64,000 nt of DNA, from positions 248,001-312,000 of the forward strand of contig NZ_BMUY01000005.1 of NCBI RefSeq assembly GCF_014650435.1. The letters are read 5' to 3'. Position numbers and translations under genes: made by a program. Of the stretch, positions 16,895 to 24,764 are shown one piece after another. Source of the stretch: Streptomyces tendae. Lineage in GTDB: Bacteria; Actinomycetota; Actinomycetes; Streptomycetales; Streptomycetaceae. Each line of letters opens with the position of its first letter. The first letter of the stretch is position 1. The notes under the pieces are model-generated. The model ran no database searches and was not told the origin of the DNA. It saw nothing but the letters and a program-made list of their open reading frames with translations.

Positions 16895-16912
16895 CCCTGA
16901 GGCCCTTCCGGG

Positions 16913-17350
16913 TCATGCGCCGAAGGAGGGCCGTACGGCGGCACGCGGCGCGGTGTGCAGGTGCTCGCCGACACGTCTCACCAGCCGTGCCATCTCGTAG
17001 GCCACGAGACCGATGTCCGCGCTCACGGCGGTGAGGACGGCGAGGCAGGAGCCGTCTCCGGCCGCGGCCACGAACAGGAATCCGTCGTCCATTTCGACCA
17101 TGGTCTGGCGCACGCCCCCGGCGCCGAAGTGCCGGCCCGCCCCCTTGGCCAGGCTGTGGAAGCCGGAGGCGACGGCAGCGAGGTGCTCGGCGTCCTCGCG
17201 ACCCAGATCGTTCGACGCGCCCACGGCGAGTCCGTCGTTCGACAACACGACGGCGTGTCGCACCTCGTGCACGCGTCCGACCAGGTCGTCCAGGAGCCAG
17301 TCGAGTTCGCGGGTCCGCCGGGCGGCTCCCGTGCCGGAGTTCTGGATCAT
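16913..17350 (-). CDS. Conservon roadblock/LC7 protein (CvnB-like)
   Basis: 145 residues: LDWLLDDLVGRVHEVRHAVV, VLSNDGLAVGAS, EDAEHLAAVASGFHSLAKG and RQTMVEMDDGFLFVAAAG. Its ATG overlaps the stop of the sensor-like gene by 4 bp (17347-17350), so it is translationally coupled. Closely similar to the orphan roadblock protein at 14742-15155. Family role: a dimeric regulator that contacts the cognate small GTPase. Confidence 0.92.
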   Translation of the reverse strand: MIQNSGTGAARRTRELDWLLDDLVGRVHEVRHAVVLSNDGLAVGASNDLGREDAEHLAAVASGFHSLAKGAGRHFGAGGVRQTMVEMDDGFLFVAAAGDGSCLAVLTAVSADIGLVAYEMARLVRRVGEHLHTAPRAAVRPSFGA

Positions 17351-19950
17351 GCGGGGTCTCCTTCGGTGCTGTCGCCGGGCGGTGGCTCCGGCGGTGCCGG
17401 GCGGCCGGGGCGACGGCCACCGCCGCGCGACCAGCCGTCGCGGTATGCGGTCATCCGGTCCCGCACGGCCTCGGGGGTGCGCTCCTCGTCGCCGCGCGGC
17501 GGGCCGGGCCGCGCCGGGCCCACGGAGCTTCCGTCGCGCAGCTGGGGGGCGAGACTGGCCTGCCGTACCCGGCGGGGAAGGCCGTCGGACTCCCCCGTCG
17601 GCTGCGACTCGGGAGAGTCGTCGCTCCTCGCGGCGGCTTCGGAGGCATCGGGTGCGTCGGAGGAACGGTGCAGTCGCAGGGCGGGCGCTCCCGGAGGCCG
17701 GCCCGCAGTGGTGGTGCGCGTTGCCGCCGGTACTGCGGATGTCAGCGCCGGCCGGTCGACCGGTGCGGGAACGGGGTCCTGCTGCCCGGCTGGTCCGGGC
17801 ACGCGTGCGTACAGGTTCTCCTCGTCCCCGGCCGTCTGGTGTGCCTCCCCGGCAGGGACCGCCGCGGTTTCGCTGTGCAGGAGTGCGGTGGGCAGGAGGA
17901 CGACTGCGGTGGTGCCGCCGTAGGGAGAGGTCCCGAGGTGCACCTTGATGTCCTGCCGGGCGGCGAGTCGGCTGACGACGAACAGGCCGAGCCGGTCGCT
18001 GTCGAACAGGTCGAGTGTCCCGGAACGCGTGATGCGGTGATTGGCGTCGGCGAGGGCGTCCTTGCCCATGCCGAGGCCGCGGTCCTCGACCTCGATCGCA
18101 TAGCCGTTGCCGACGGGTTCACCGGTGACCCGCACGCGCGTGTGGGGCGGTGAGAACTGCGCGGCGTTCTCGATGATCTCCGCCAGGAGGTGGGTGACGT
18201 CGGCTACGGCAGCGCCCCTGACGGACGCCTCGGGCAGCTGCCGTACCTCCACGCGCGCGTAGTCCTCGACTTCGGAGACGGCGGCACGCACCACGTCGGT
18301 CAGGGGGACGGGCATCCGCCAGGCGCGGCCGGGCGCGGCTCCGGAGAGGATGATCAGGCTCTCGGCGTGGCGGCGCATACGGGTGGTCAGGTGGTCGAGC
18401 CGGAAGAGGTCGCTGAGTTCGTTCGGGTCGTCGGAACGCCGTTCCATGCTGTCCAGGAGGCTCAGTTGACGGTGGACCAGGATCTGACTGCGCCGGGCGA
18501 GGTTGACGAAGACCCCCGCGATGCCGCCGGCGAGTTCGGCGCGCTCCACCGCGGCGCGCAGGGCGGCGCGGTGCACGCTGGCCAGGGCCTCGGCGACCTG
18601 TCCGGCCTCGTCCTCGGCAGGAGGCCGGGGCGGTGCCTCGGACCGGATGTCCATCTCCTCCCCCGCGCGCAGTCTGCGCATCGCCTCGGGGAGTTTGTGC
18701 CGGGCGATCTCCAGGGCGCTGTTGCGCAGGCTCACCAGTTCGACCACCAGGCCGCGGCCGATGCGGACGGAGATGACGAGCGACGCGGCGACGGCGAGGA
18801 GACCGAACAGGACGGCGGCCCCGGCCGGCGTGAGCACACCCTGGGTGAACGGGTCCGTCCGGTCGGCGACCGAGCGTCCGGCGTCCCGCTCGATCGCCCG
18901 CATGCCGTCCCGTACGCGCGCGTGTGCCTCGTCCCAGGCGGACCGGGGAGCTGTCGCCTCGAGCGGTTTTCCGCGCGCGCCACTGCCGAGCAGCCGGTCC
19001 TCCGTGGCGCCCACGGCCAGGTAGGCATCGCTGTCGGCCAGGTTCCGCCAGGCAGCGCCTTCGTCGCCGCCCAGATCTGCGACGGCGGCCCCGGTCAGCG
19101 TCCGGCGTGTGTCGACGGCGCCGGTGAACAGGCGCAGTCGCGCACCGGCGAGCCCGTCGGCCAGGCGGGCGCCGGCCAGCAGCGCGTCCTCCTGGGCCAG
19201 TGCCTCGCCCGCGCGGGCGAATTCGACCAGTACGCGCGCGTCGGATCCCGGATCGGCGTCCTGGACACCGCTCAGCGCGCCGCCCACGTGGAAGGCCGTC
19301 GAGATGGCCGCCGTGTAACGGCGGTAGGTGTCTTCCCAGTCCGCGCGGTGGTCGAGGACGGCGGTGCGCAGCGGCCCCAGTCGTTCGGCGCCGCTGACGA
19401 ACGCCTGGAGTCGCCGGGCCACTCCGGCGGGCAGTTCCTCGCTGTCGGCCACGGTGTGGTGGTCACCGAGCCGCAGCTTTCCCACCGCGCGGTCGGTGCG
19501 CGCGGTCAGTTCCCGGAAGTCCGCACCGGGCACCGACGACGGTTCGGTGGCATGCCGGACGGCGGCGAGCCGCTCGGCCTGCAGGGCGGCGACGGCGGCG
19601 TTCACGGGGACCCGGACACGGGCGTCCACGCGCTGGACCTGCCGCAGCCGGGAGATGTCCTGGGCGGTGGTGACGGTGGCGTACGCCCACAGGGCCAGGA
19701 GGGAGACGACGGGCACCATCAGGAGGCAGACGATCCTGGCGCGCACGGTGCGGGGCTGTATGCGCGTCGGCCACGCGCGCGTGGCGGACGGGGCCGGTGC
19801 CTCGTCGGCAGGCTCCGTCGGGCCTTCGTCGGCGGGTGGTCCGGCGTGCGCGCGGCGGCCGCGTACGGACGGCCGGGACGGCGTGTCGGACGGCGCGTCG
19901 GCGCCTGTTTCGGACGTGGGACGTGCCGGGGTGGTACGGGGTGGGCGCAT
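17347..19950 (-). CDS. Conservon sensor-kinase-like protein (CvnA-like) with nitrate-sensor-type domain
   Basis: 867 residues. A Pro-rich cytoplasmic N-terminus precedes transmembrane helix 1 at about 72-94. An extracytoplasmic helical domain of about 290 residues (NIT type) follows, then helix 2 at about 375-398, a HAMP-like linker and a kinase core. The N-box (LAEIIENAAQFSPP) and G-box (EVEDRGLGMG) are intact. The helix before the ATPase lacks a standard H-box, as in other conservon A proteins, so autophosphorylation is doubtful. The C-terminal 200 residues are disordered and Pro/Arg-rich. GAGGAGG precedes ATG 19950. Heads the A-B-C-D order; the MHYT gene lies 61 bp upstream. Confidence 0.92.
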   Translation of the reverse strand: MRPPRTTPARPTSETGADAPSDTPSRPSVRGRRAHAGPPADEGPTEPADEAPAPSATRAWPTRIQPRTVRARIVCLLMVPVVSLLALWAYATVTTAQDISRLRQVQRVDARVRVPVNAAVAALQAERLAAVRHATEPSSVPGADFRELTARTDRAVGKLRLGDHHTVADSEELPAGVARRLQAFVSGAERLGPLRTAVLDHRADWEDTYRRYTAAISTAFHVGGALSGVQDADPGSDARVLVEFARAGEALAQEDALLAGARLADGLAGARLRLFTGAVDTRRTLTGAAVADLGGDEGAAWRNLADSDAYLAVGATEDRLLGSGARGKPLEATAPRSAWDEAHARVRDGMRAIERDAGRSVADRTDPFTQGVLTPAGAAVLFGLLAVAASLVISVRIGRGLVVELVSLRNSALEIARHKLPEAMRRLRAGEEMDIRSEAPPRPPAEDEAGQVAEALASVHRAALRAAVERAELAGGIAGVFVNLARRSQILVHRQLSLLDSMERRSDDPNELSDLFRLDHLTTRMRRHAESLIILSGAAPGRAWRMPVPLTDVVRAAVSEVEDYARVEVRQLPEASVRGAAVADVTHLLAEIIENAAQFSPPHTRVRVTGEPVGNGYAIEVEDRGLGMGKDALADANHRITRSGTLDLFDSDRLGLFVVSRLAARQDIKVHLGTSPYGGTTAVVLLPTALLHSETAAVPAGEAHQTAGDEENLYARVPGPAGQQDPVPAPVDRPALTSAVPAATRTTTAGRPPGAPALRLHRSSDAPDASEAAARSDDSPESQPTGESDGLPRRVRQASLAPQLRDGSSVGPARPGPPRGDEERTPEAVRDRMTAYRDGWSRGGGRRPGRPAPPEPPPGDSTEGDPA

Positions 19951-20011
19951 GGCCTCCTCGCTCGGGACGGGGTCGGTGCGTTGTCGCGGACCCTGCGGCC
20001 CGGATCCGCCG

Positions 20012-20788
20012 TTACGGGGCGGTGCTCCCAGCGGGTTGCTGCGGGGCGGAGGCGGGCGCTTCGCGCTCCCCGGCCGTCGGCGACAGCGCGACGAAGGCCG
20101 ACGTCAGGAAGAGGTAGGACCCGAGGCCGACGGCGAGGGGGAAGATGAACTGCATCGCCGTGGCCCCGGGCAGCGCCTCGCCGGAGGGCGTGACGCGCAC
20201 GCTCACCGCGAACATGCCGGTGTAGTGCATGCTGCTCACGGCCGCCCCCATGATCAGCGAGGCGAGGGTGACCGCGAGGGCCGACTCGGTGTTGAGCGCC
20301 GCCCACAGGGCCGCGGTGGCGGCTGCCACGGCTATGAGCACGGAGAGCCCTACGCGTACCGGGTCGTAGCTCACCTCGCCGTGCAGGCGCATGGCCGCCA
20401 TGCCGAGGTAGTGCATGCTCGCTACGCCCAACCCCGTGGTGAGTCCGCCGAGAAGAAGGGCTCGCACCCGGTTGCGGCCGTAGCCGACGGCGAAGACGCC
20501 GGCGCAGACGACGAGTACGGCGACGAGCAGGCTCACGAGGGTGAGCGGTACGTCGTACCGGATGTCGGTGCCGCTGACCCGGAAGCCGAGCATGGCGACG
20601 AAGTGCATCGTCCAGATGCCCGTGCCGATGGCCGAGGCCGCGGTCAGAAGCCAGTTGCGGCGCGTGCGCCCGGTGGCGGCCAGGGCGCGCACGGTGCAGC
20701 GCAGTCCGAGGGCGGCCCCGGTACAGGCCATCGCGTACGACAGCGCGGGGGTCAGCCAACCCAGGGCGGCGTGGTCCAGGTGTCCCAT
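20012..20788 (-). CDS. MHYT-domain integral membrane protein
   Basis: 258 residues with about seven hydrophobic segments. The MHYT signature appears three times as MHF (GIWTMHFVAMLGFRV), MHY (GVASMHYLGMAAMRL) and MHYTG (AVSSMHYTGMFAVSV). These repeated Met/His motifs are proposed to bind copper and sense a diatomic gas such as O2, CO or NO. There is no output domain, and the C-terminus is a short Pro/Ala tail. It is encoded 61 bp upstream of, and co-directional with, the conservon, so it may provide sensory input to it (inference). Confidence 0.88.
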   Translation of the reverse strand: MGHLDHAALGWLTPALSYAMACTGAALGLRCTVRALAATGRTRRNWLLTAASAIGTGIWTMHFVAMLGFRVSGTDIRYDVPLTLVSLLVAVLVVCAGVFAVGYGRNRVRALLLGGLTTGLGVASMHYLGMAAMRLHGEVSYDPVRVGLSVLIAVAAATAALWAALNTESALAVTLASLIMGAAVSSMHYTGMFAVSVRVTPSGEALPGATAMQFIFPLAVGLGSYLFLTSAFVALSPTAGEREAPASAPQQPAGSTAP

Positions 20789-20940
20789 GGCCCCGGGACG
20801 CTAGTCCCGATCGGGGCGCACAACGGGGGCGCATTTCGAAAGGTGTTGCTATCTGACCCAGAGAGGCGCTGGAACGATCGCGTCACGCTCGAACATGTGC
20901 GCTGCGGCATCTTCCGTGCTCTTGGGGGATCATGCGAGGC

Positions 20941-21540
20941 ATGAGCGACGACCACACGCGCGTGCAGGAGTTCTTCGGTTCCCGGGCCGCCGACTGGGAT
21001 CGCCGGTTCCCCGACGACGGCCCGGCCTACGCGGCCGCGGTCGCCGAGCTGGGGCTGCGCGAAGGCGATCGCGTACTGGACGCGGGGTGCGGCACCGGTC
21101 GGGCCCTGCCCCCGCTGCGTACGGCGGTGGGGCCGACGGGGCTGGTCGTCGGCGCCGATCTCACGCCTGCCATGCTGCAGGCCGCCGTACGGGCCGGCCG
21201 CGACCGTGACGGGCAGCTGCTGCTCACCGACGTCTCCGCGCTACCCCTGCGTTCCCGGGCAATGGACGCGGTCTTCGCGGCGGGTCTCGTCGCGCACCTG
21301 CCCGATCCCGCGGGGAACCTGCGGGAGTTGGCGCGCGTCGTACGTCCGGGCGGTGTGCTCGCGCTGTTCCACCCGATCGGCCGGGCGGCCCTCGCGGCCC
21401 GGCAGAAACGGCAGCTCACACCGGACGACCTGCGCGCGGAGCACAACCTCCGGCCGCTGCTGAGCGGTTCCGGATGGGCCATGACGGCGTATGTCGACGA
21501 GGACGACCGGTTCCTGGCCCTGGCGACCCGCGCGGGCTGA
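20941..21540 (+). CDS. Class I SAM-dependent methyltransferase
   Basis: 199 residues from ATG 20941. An in-frame ATG at 20932 is only 2 nt from the GGGGGA ribosome site, so the second is preferred. Rossmann motif I is VLDAGCGTGRALPPL, followed by GADLTPAMLQ (acidic ribose contact), LLTDVSALPLRS (motif II) and LRELARVVRPGGVLALFHP (motif III). It is a small Methyltransf_11 enzyme; the substrate is not predictable. The gap to the divergent MHYT gene is 152 bp. Confidence 0.87.
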   Translation: MSDDHTRVQEFFGSRAADWDRRFPDDGPAYAAAVAELGLREGDRVLDAGCGTGRALPPLRTAVGPTGLVVGADLTPAMLQAAVRAGRDRDGQLLLTDVSALPLRSRAMDAVFAAGLVAHLPDPAGNLRELARVVRPGGVLALFHPIGRAALAARQKRQLTPDDLRAEHNLRPLLSGSGWAMTAYVDEDDRFLALATRAG

Positions 21541-21543
21541 GAT

Positions 21544-21560
21544 CGGGAGCTCTTCTCCCG
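21544..21560. terminator. Hairpin between convergent genes
   Basis: CGGGAG (21544-21549), a 5-nt loop, CTCCCG (21555-21560), directly after the methyltransferase stop and before the end of the oxygenase gene. Confidence 0.45.
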
Positions 21561-21589
21561 GGCCGGACTCGCATCGGGAGACGCTCACC

Positions 21590-22489
21590 TCACTCGGCGG
21601 CCGACGAGCCGATGTGGCGGACCGGACAGCCCCGGACGCCGGGGACCGGACGGGTGCCCAGGTCGGCCAGCCGGTAGCCGTTCGGGTAGCCCTTGATCTC
21701 CCGGTTCTGACGGGCGTGGTGCGGGGCACGCCTCGGCGGCAGCAGGCGGACCACGCGTCCGCGCAGCCTGACGGCCCGGCGCACGGCCGCGCGGGTGGCG
21801 GAGCCCGGCGGAGCGTAACCGAAGGCCCGCAGAAGGGGTTCGTCGAGCAGGGCGAGGGTCCCGGCCCGCAGGAGCGGGGCGAGCGGGCGCGGATACCAGG
21901 AGGCCATGAGGTCGAGCGTGGCGTCGGAGACGCGGCGGCCGCCCTCGTCCCGGGCGAAGTGGGCCTCCTCGTAGGCGTCGAGACAGGCTTCGAACTCCTC
22001 GTAGGAGCCCGGGATGTCCTTGATGCCCATGTGCCGTCCCAGCGTGCGGTAGTGAACGGCGGAGGCGACTCTCTCGTGGCGCGACATCCTGCGCCACCCG
22101 TAGGTGTCGATCCAGCGTGCGGGGATCACGACGAACGTGCACAGGACGTACCGCATGTCGTCGTTGGTGATGTCGTAGCTGCGGTGCATCCGGTTGATGC
22201 GCCGGATGGCCGTGCGGCCCTGCTCGCTGTCGAATCCGTGCTCGACCACGGCGTCGAGCAGCAGAGCCGTGTCGTCGTACCGCTTCTGGGGCCGGTCGGT
22301 GAACTCCGCCGTCTCGGCGAGCAGCCGGCCGATGCTCGGCACGGCGTAGGTGCGGTAGAGCGCCAACTCCAGAGCACGGGCGAAGTCCCAGGGGAACTCG
22401 TAGGCCGAGGAGAGCCGATAGATCTCCGAGGCGTCCGCGTAGGGATCCATCCGCCGGATCCGTGCCAGTAGTTCGAACCGCCGCGCCAC
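21590..22489 (-). CDS. MpaB/DUF2236-family oxygenase-like protein
   Basis: 299 residues from GTG 22489 with AAGGGGG eight nt upstream. The open frame continues to 23011 but loses homology-like sequence. DUF2236 features: DASEIYRLSSAYEFPWDFAR, RINRMHRSYDITNDDMRYVL (conserved His), CTFVVIPARWIDTYGWR and YHRTLGRHMG-like YRTLGRHMGI. Relatives include the latex-clearing b-type cytochrome oxygenases and the fungal MpaB oxygenase, which coordinate haem through conserved His. The role here is unknown. A His/Arg-rich C-terminus ends the protein. Confidence 0.78.
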   Translation of the reverse strand: MARRFELLARIRRMDPYADASEIYRLSSAYEFPWDFARALELALYRTYAVPSIGRLLAETAEFTDRPQKRYDDTALLLDAVVEHGFDSEQGRTAIRRINRMHRSYDITNDDMRYVLCTFVVIPARWIDTYGWRRMSRHERVASAVHYRTLGRHMGIKDIPGSYEEFEACLDAYEEAHFARDEGGRRVSDATLDLMASWYPRPLAPLLRAGTLALLDEPLLRAFGYAPPGSATRAAVRRAVRLRGRVVRLLPPRRAPHHARQNREIKGYPNGYRLADLGTRPVPGVRGCPVRHIGSSAAE

Positions 22490-22520
22490 GTGACCGCCCC
22501 CTTCTGTCGATGGGCCTTCA

Positions 22521-22534
22521 ACTCTACGTTGAGT
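22521..22534. promoter_or_regulatory. Near-palindrome between divergent genes
   Basis: ACTCTACGTTGAGT is symmetric at 12 of 14 positions. It lies between the divergent oxygenase and small hypothetical genes and could be an operator. No matching regulator is adjacent. Confidence 0.3.
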
Positions 22535-22567
22535 AGCAGGAGATGCACGGTCGGCCAGGGTGACGGC

Positions 22568-22894
22568 ATGGGGAGGGTGGTCCACTTGTTCGGCAGGATC
22601 CGCGAGGCTTGGGACAGATCCCGCACCGCTCGGCGCACGGAGGGGAGCAAGGAGGGGACCGCGGGGGGCGGGTCCCGCTCGCACAACCTGTTCGAGGCCG
22701 CCGCCGCTTACGTCTCGGCGTGCGTGGAGGACGATCAGGACCGGATCGACGAGGCGGCGGGCCGCGTGTCGCCGGAGGCCCTGTCGTTCGGGGTCAACGA
22801 ACTGGCGTGCCGGGCCGTGATCGCGCTCGCCCGGGAGCGCCGGGAACCACCGCGGGACGTGGCCCGCGCCCTCCTCGGGCTGCCCGCGACCTGA
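22568..22894 (+). CDS. Small hypothetical protein
   Basis: 108 residues from ATG 22568, preceded by AGGGTGA. A basic N-terminus (GRIREAWDRSRTARRTEGS) is followed by an amphipathic helical region (FEAAAAYVSACVEDDQDRID, then ELACRAVIALARERREPP). No signal, membrane segment or known domain. Codon third positions are G/C rich, supporting real coding. Divergent from the oxygenase gene. Confidence 0.55.
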   Translation: MGRVVHLFGRIREAWDRSRTARRTEGSKEGTAGGGSRSHNLFEAAAAYVSACVEDDQDRIDEAAGRVSPEALSFGVNELACRAVIALARERREPPRDVARALLGLPAT

Positions 22895-23036
22895 GTGTCG
22901 CGCCTCGTCCGCCAGGTGGTCGATTCGCCCCCGTCCAACCGGAAAGCTGCAGCTCGAGTGCGTCTGGGAGTCGTGACAAGGGCTTCCCGGGCGCACTAGG
23001 GTGCCCGCCATTGGACGAACCGATGGGGAGGCTGGG

Positions 23037-24002
23037 ATGGCCGGGACGGACGAGGACGCCGTCGCCGCCGCGGACGATGCGCTCTATGTGCTCACGGCGG
23101 TGCTGCTGACGCCGGCGAAGTTTCCGAGTGTGCTGGGCGACGACTACCCGGAGGCGTGCGCCGCGCTCGGTCTCCCACCGCTGGCGGACGGCTACGGCCT
23201 GGTGCTCGGCCAGGACGGCGACGGCGCCCGGTGGACCGTTGTCATCGACGACGTCTCGCTGGTCGCGGTCGCCGTGGCGTCCTGGGACTGCGGCATGGAG
23301 TACGACCTGTCGCCGGACGAGCGGACGGTCGTCACCGCGCTGCCCGGCTGGCCCCTCGCGGTCGCCGTGGCGGCACCCGGTGTACCCGTGCCGCACGACC
23401 CCGGGCCCGAGTCCACCGACCAGCCCGCGCTGTGCCCGCCGGACACCAGCGTCTGGGGGCCGGCGCAGCGCCGTCTGGGAGCCGACGAGATCGCCCTTCA
23501 GTGGGCGCAGTGGCGGGAGCAGATCGACGACGCGGAGTTCCCGATGCCGGGCGGCGAGGCCGGTTCGCAGGCCGGTGCCCCCGGTGACGGCACGAAAGCC
23601 GGTGCGGACGCCGGGGCGAGCACCGGCGAGGGCACGTCGGCCGCGGCCGCGGGCCAGGTCGTTGCCATGGACGAGGCCGTTGCCACGGACGACGTCGTTG
23701 CAACGGACGACCGGACCGGCGCCGGGACCTTCGGGCACGGTGGCGTCCGACGAGTCCTCGCCGAGGCACGCGCCTACATCGACACACCGCCGCCCCTCGG
23801 CCGGGTCAGGTCGTCGTTCGCGCCGGGCGACGCGCGGACGCTGCGTGCCGACGGCCCCGGCTGGTCGCTCGTCGCCAGGACCGACGACATCGCGTTCGTC
23901 CTGCTCGACGAGGAGCCCGGTGAGGTCCTGCCGGTGGGCCGGGGACCGTCGCTGCCCGGGCTCCTGGAGGCCCTCGACAAGATGGCCGTACGGCCGAGCT
24001 GA
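23037..24002 (+). CDS. Hypothetical actinobacterial protein
   Basis: 321 residues from ATG 23037 with GGGGAGG six nt upstream. An N-terminal folded-looking half (ALYVLTAVLLTPAKFPSVLG, WTVVIDDVSLVAVAVASWD) and a C-terminal segment (GPGWSLVARTDDIAFVLLDE) flank a low-complexity linker at about 185-245. The linker has a short tandem repeat, VAMDEA-VATDD-VVATDD, from a 15-bp DNA repeat near 23659-23710. No membrane helix, signal or domain that I recognise. It is followed by a very strong bidirectional terminator. Confidence 0.6.
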   Translation: MAGTDEDAVAAADDALYVLTAVLLTPAKFPSVLGDDYPEACAALGLPPLADGYGLVLGQDGDGARWTVVIDDVSLVAVAVASWDCGMEYDLSPDERTVVTALPGWPLAVAVAAPGVPVPHDPGPESTDQPALCPPDTSVWGPAQRRLGADEIALQWAQWREQIDDAEFPMPGGEAGSQAGAPGDGTKAGADAGASTGEGTSAAAAGQVVAMDEAVATDDVVATDDRTGAGTFGHGGVRRVLAEARAYIDTPPPLGRVRSSFAPGDARTLRADGPGWSLVARTDDIAFVLLDEEPGEVLPVGRGPSLPGLLEALDKMAVRPS

Positions 24003-24033
24003 CCGGGGACACGGAAGACGTCCCACCGCTCGG

Positions 24034-24074
24034 TGTGGGGAAGCGCAGGCTCCCGGCCTGCGCTTCCCCGCACG
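24034..24074. terminator. Strong bidirectional intrinsic terminator
   Basis: Core stem GGGGAAGCGCAGG (24038-24050) and CCTGCGCTTCCCC (24058-24070) with a 7-nt loop. Four further pairs (one G-U) extend it to 24034-24074. It lies between two convergent genes. Confidence 0.85.
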
Positions 24075-24109
24075 ACCGGCGGCGCGACGCCCCGGTGCGG
24101 ATCAGCGCC

Positions 24110-24292
24110 TCAACGGCCTATCTCCCTGCGTGAGACACGGCGCAGCCTGCGCCGCTGCGCGGGATCGAGCGTGAGGTAAGCGGCGGCCGGGACTCCCAGA
24201 ACTATCAGCAGGGCGGCCCACCAGGGCAGCCAGATCAGCAGGATGAGTCCGGCCGCCACACCCCCCGCTGCGACCTTGGCGTTCTTCGACAT
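24110..24292 (-). CDS. 60-residue membrane protein
   Basis: Starts at ATG 24292 with a perfect AAGGAGG-type site seven nt upstream. A short polar N-terminus (MSKNAKVAAGG) is followed by two closely spaced hydrophobic segments at about 11-24 and 26-41 (VAAGLILLIWLPWW, AALLIVLGVPAAAYL). The tail is strongly basic (RRRLRRVSRREIGR). Probably a small hairpin membrane protein with the tail in the cytoplasm. I recognise no family; small stress or membrane-quality peptides look like this. Confidence 0.7.
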   Translation of the reverse strand: MSKNAKVAAGGVAAGLILLIWLPWWAALLIVLGVPAAAYLTLDPAQRRRLRRVSRREIGR

Positions 24293-24764
24293 GATGTCGC
24301 CTCCTTCGCGGCCACTGCCGCTCTCTGTCCTGAAAACGGGCCCGCGCTCCCGGCGGTTCCGCAGCACGACCCTGAGAACTCCCTGAGGACCGACCCCTAC
24401 TCGCCCCTGAGAGTTCGTCGGCGACCGAGTCCGGAGGGGGCGTCGGGAGACACCTCCCCCTTTGAATAGTGAGCCATGCCACAAACAAATCGCAGCCCAG
24501 GGAGTCAGCAGTCGCATATACTCGGCCGCCGCATCCCGGCTAGTCAAATTTGAGGAATAAGTCATCGCTGCGCAGAACGCTCTTCCGACCCCCTCCGAGA
24601 TCTCCGCACTGGCCGACTGCTGCGCCGTCTTCCTGCCCGGCGATCCGGCCCGCACCGGCACGGTCGCCTTCTGGCGGCCCGACGGCGAAGCACCCGGCAC
24701 CATCCCGTCGGGTACCCCGGGGAGCCTGACGGTCGTACTGCCCGAAGACGACGGCGTCGAAGCG

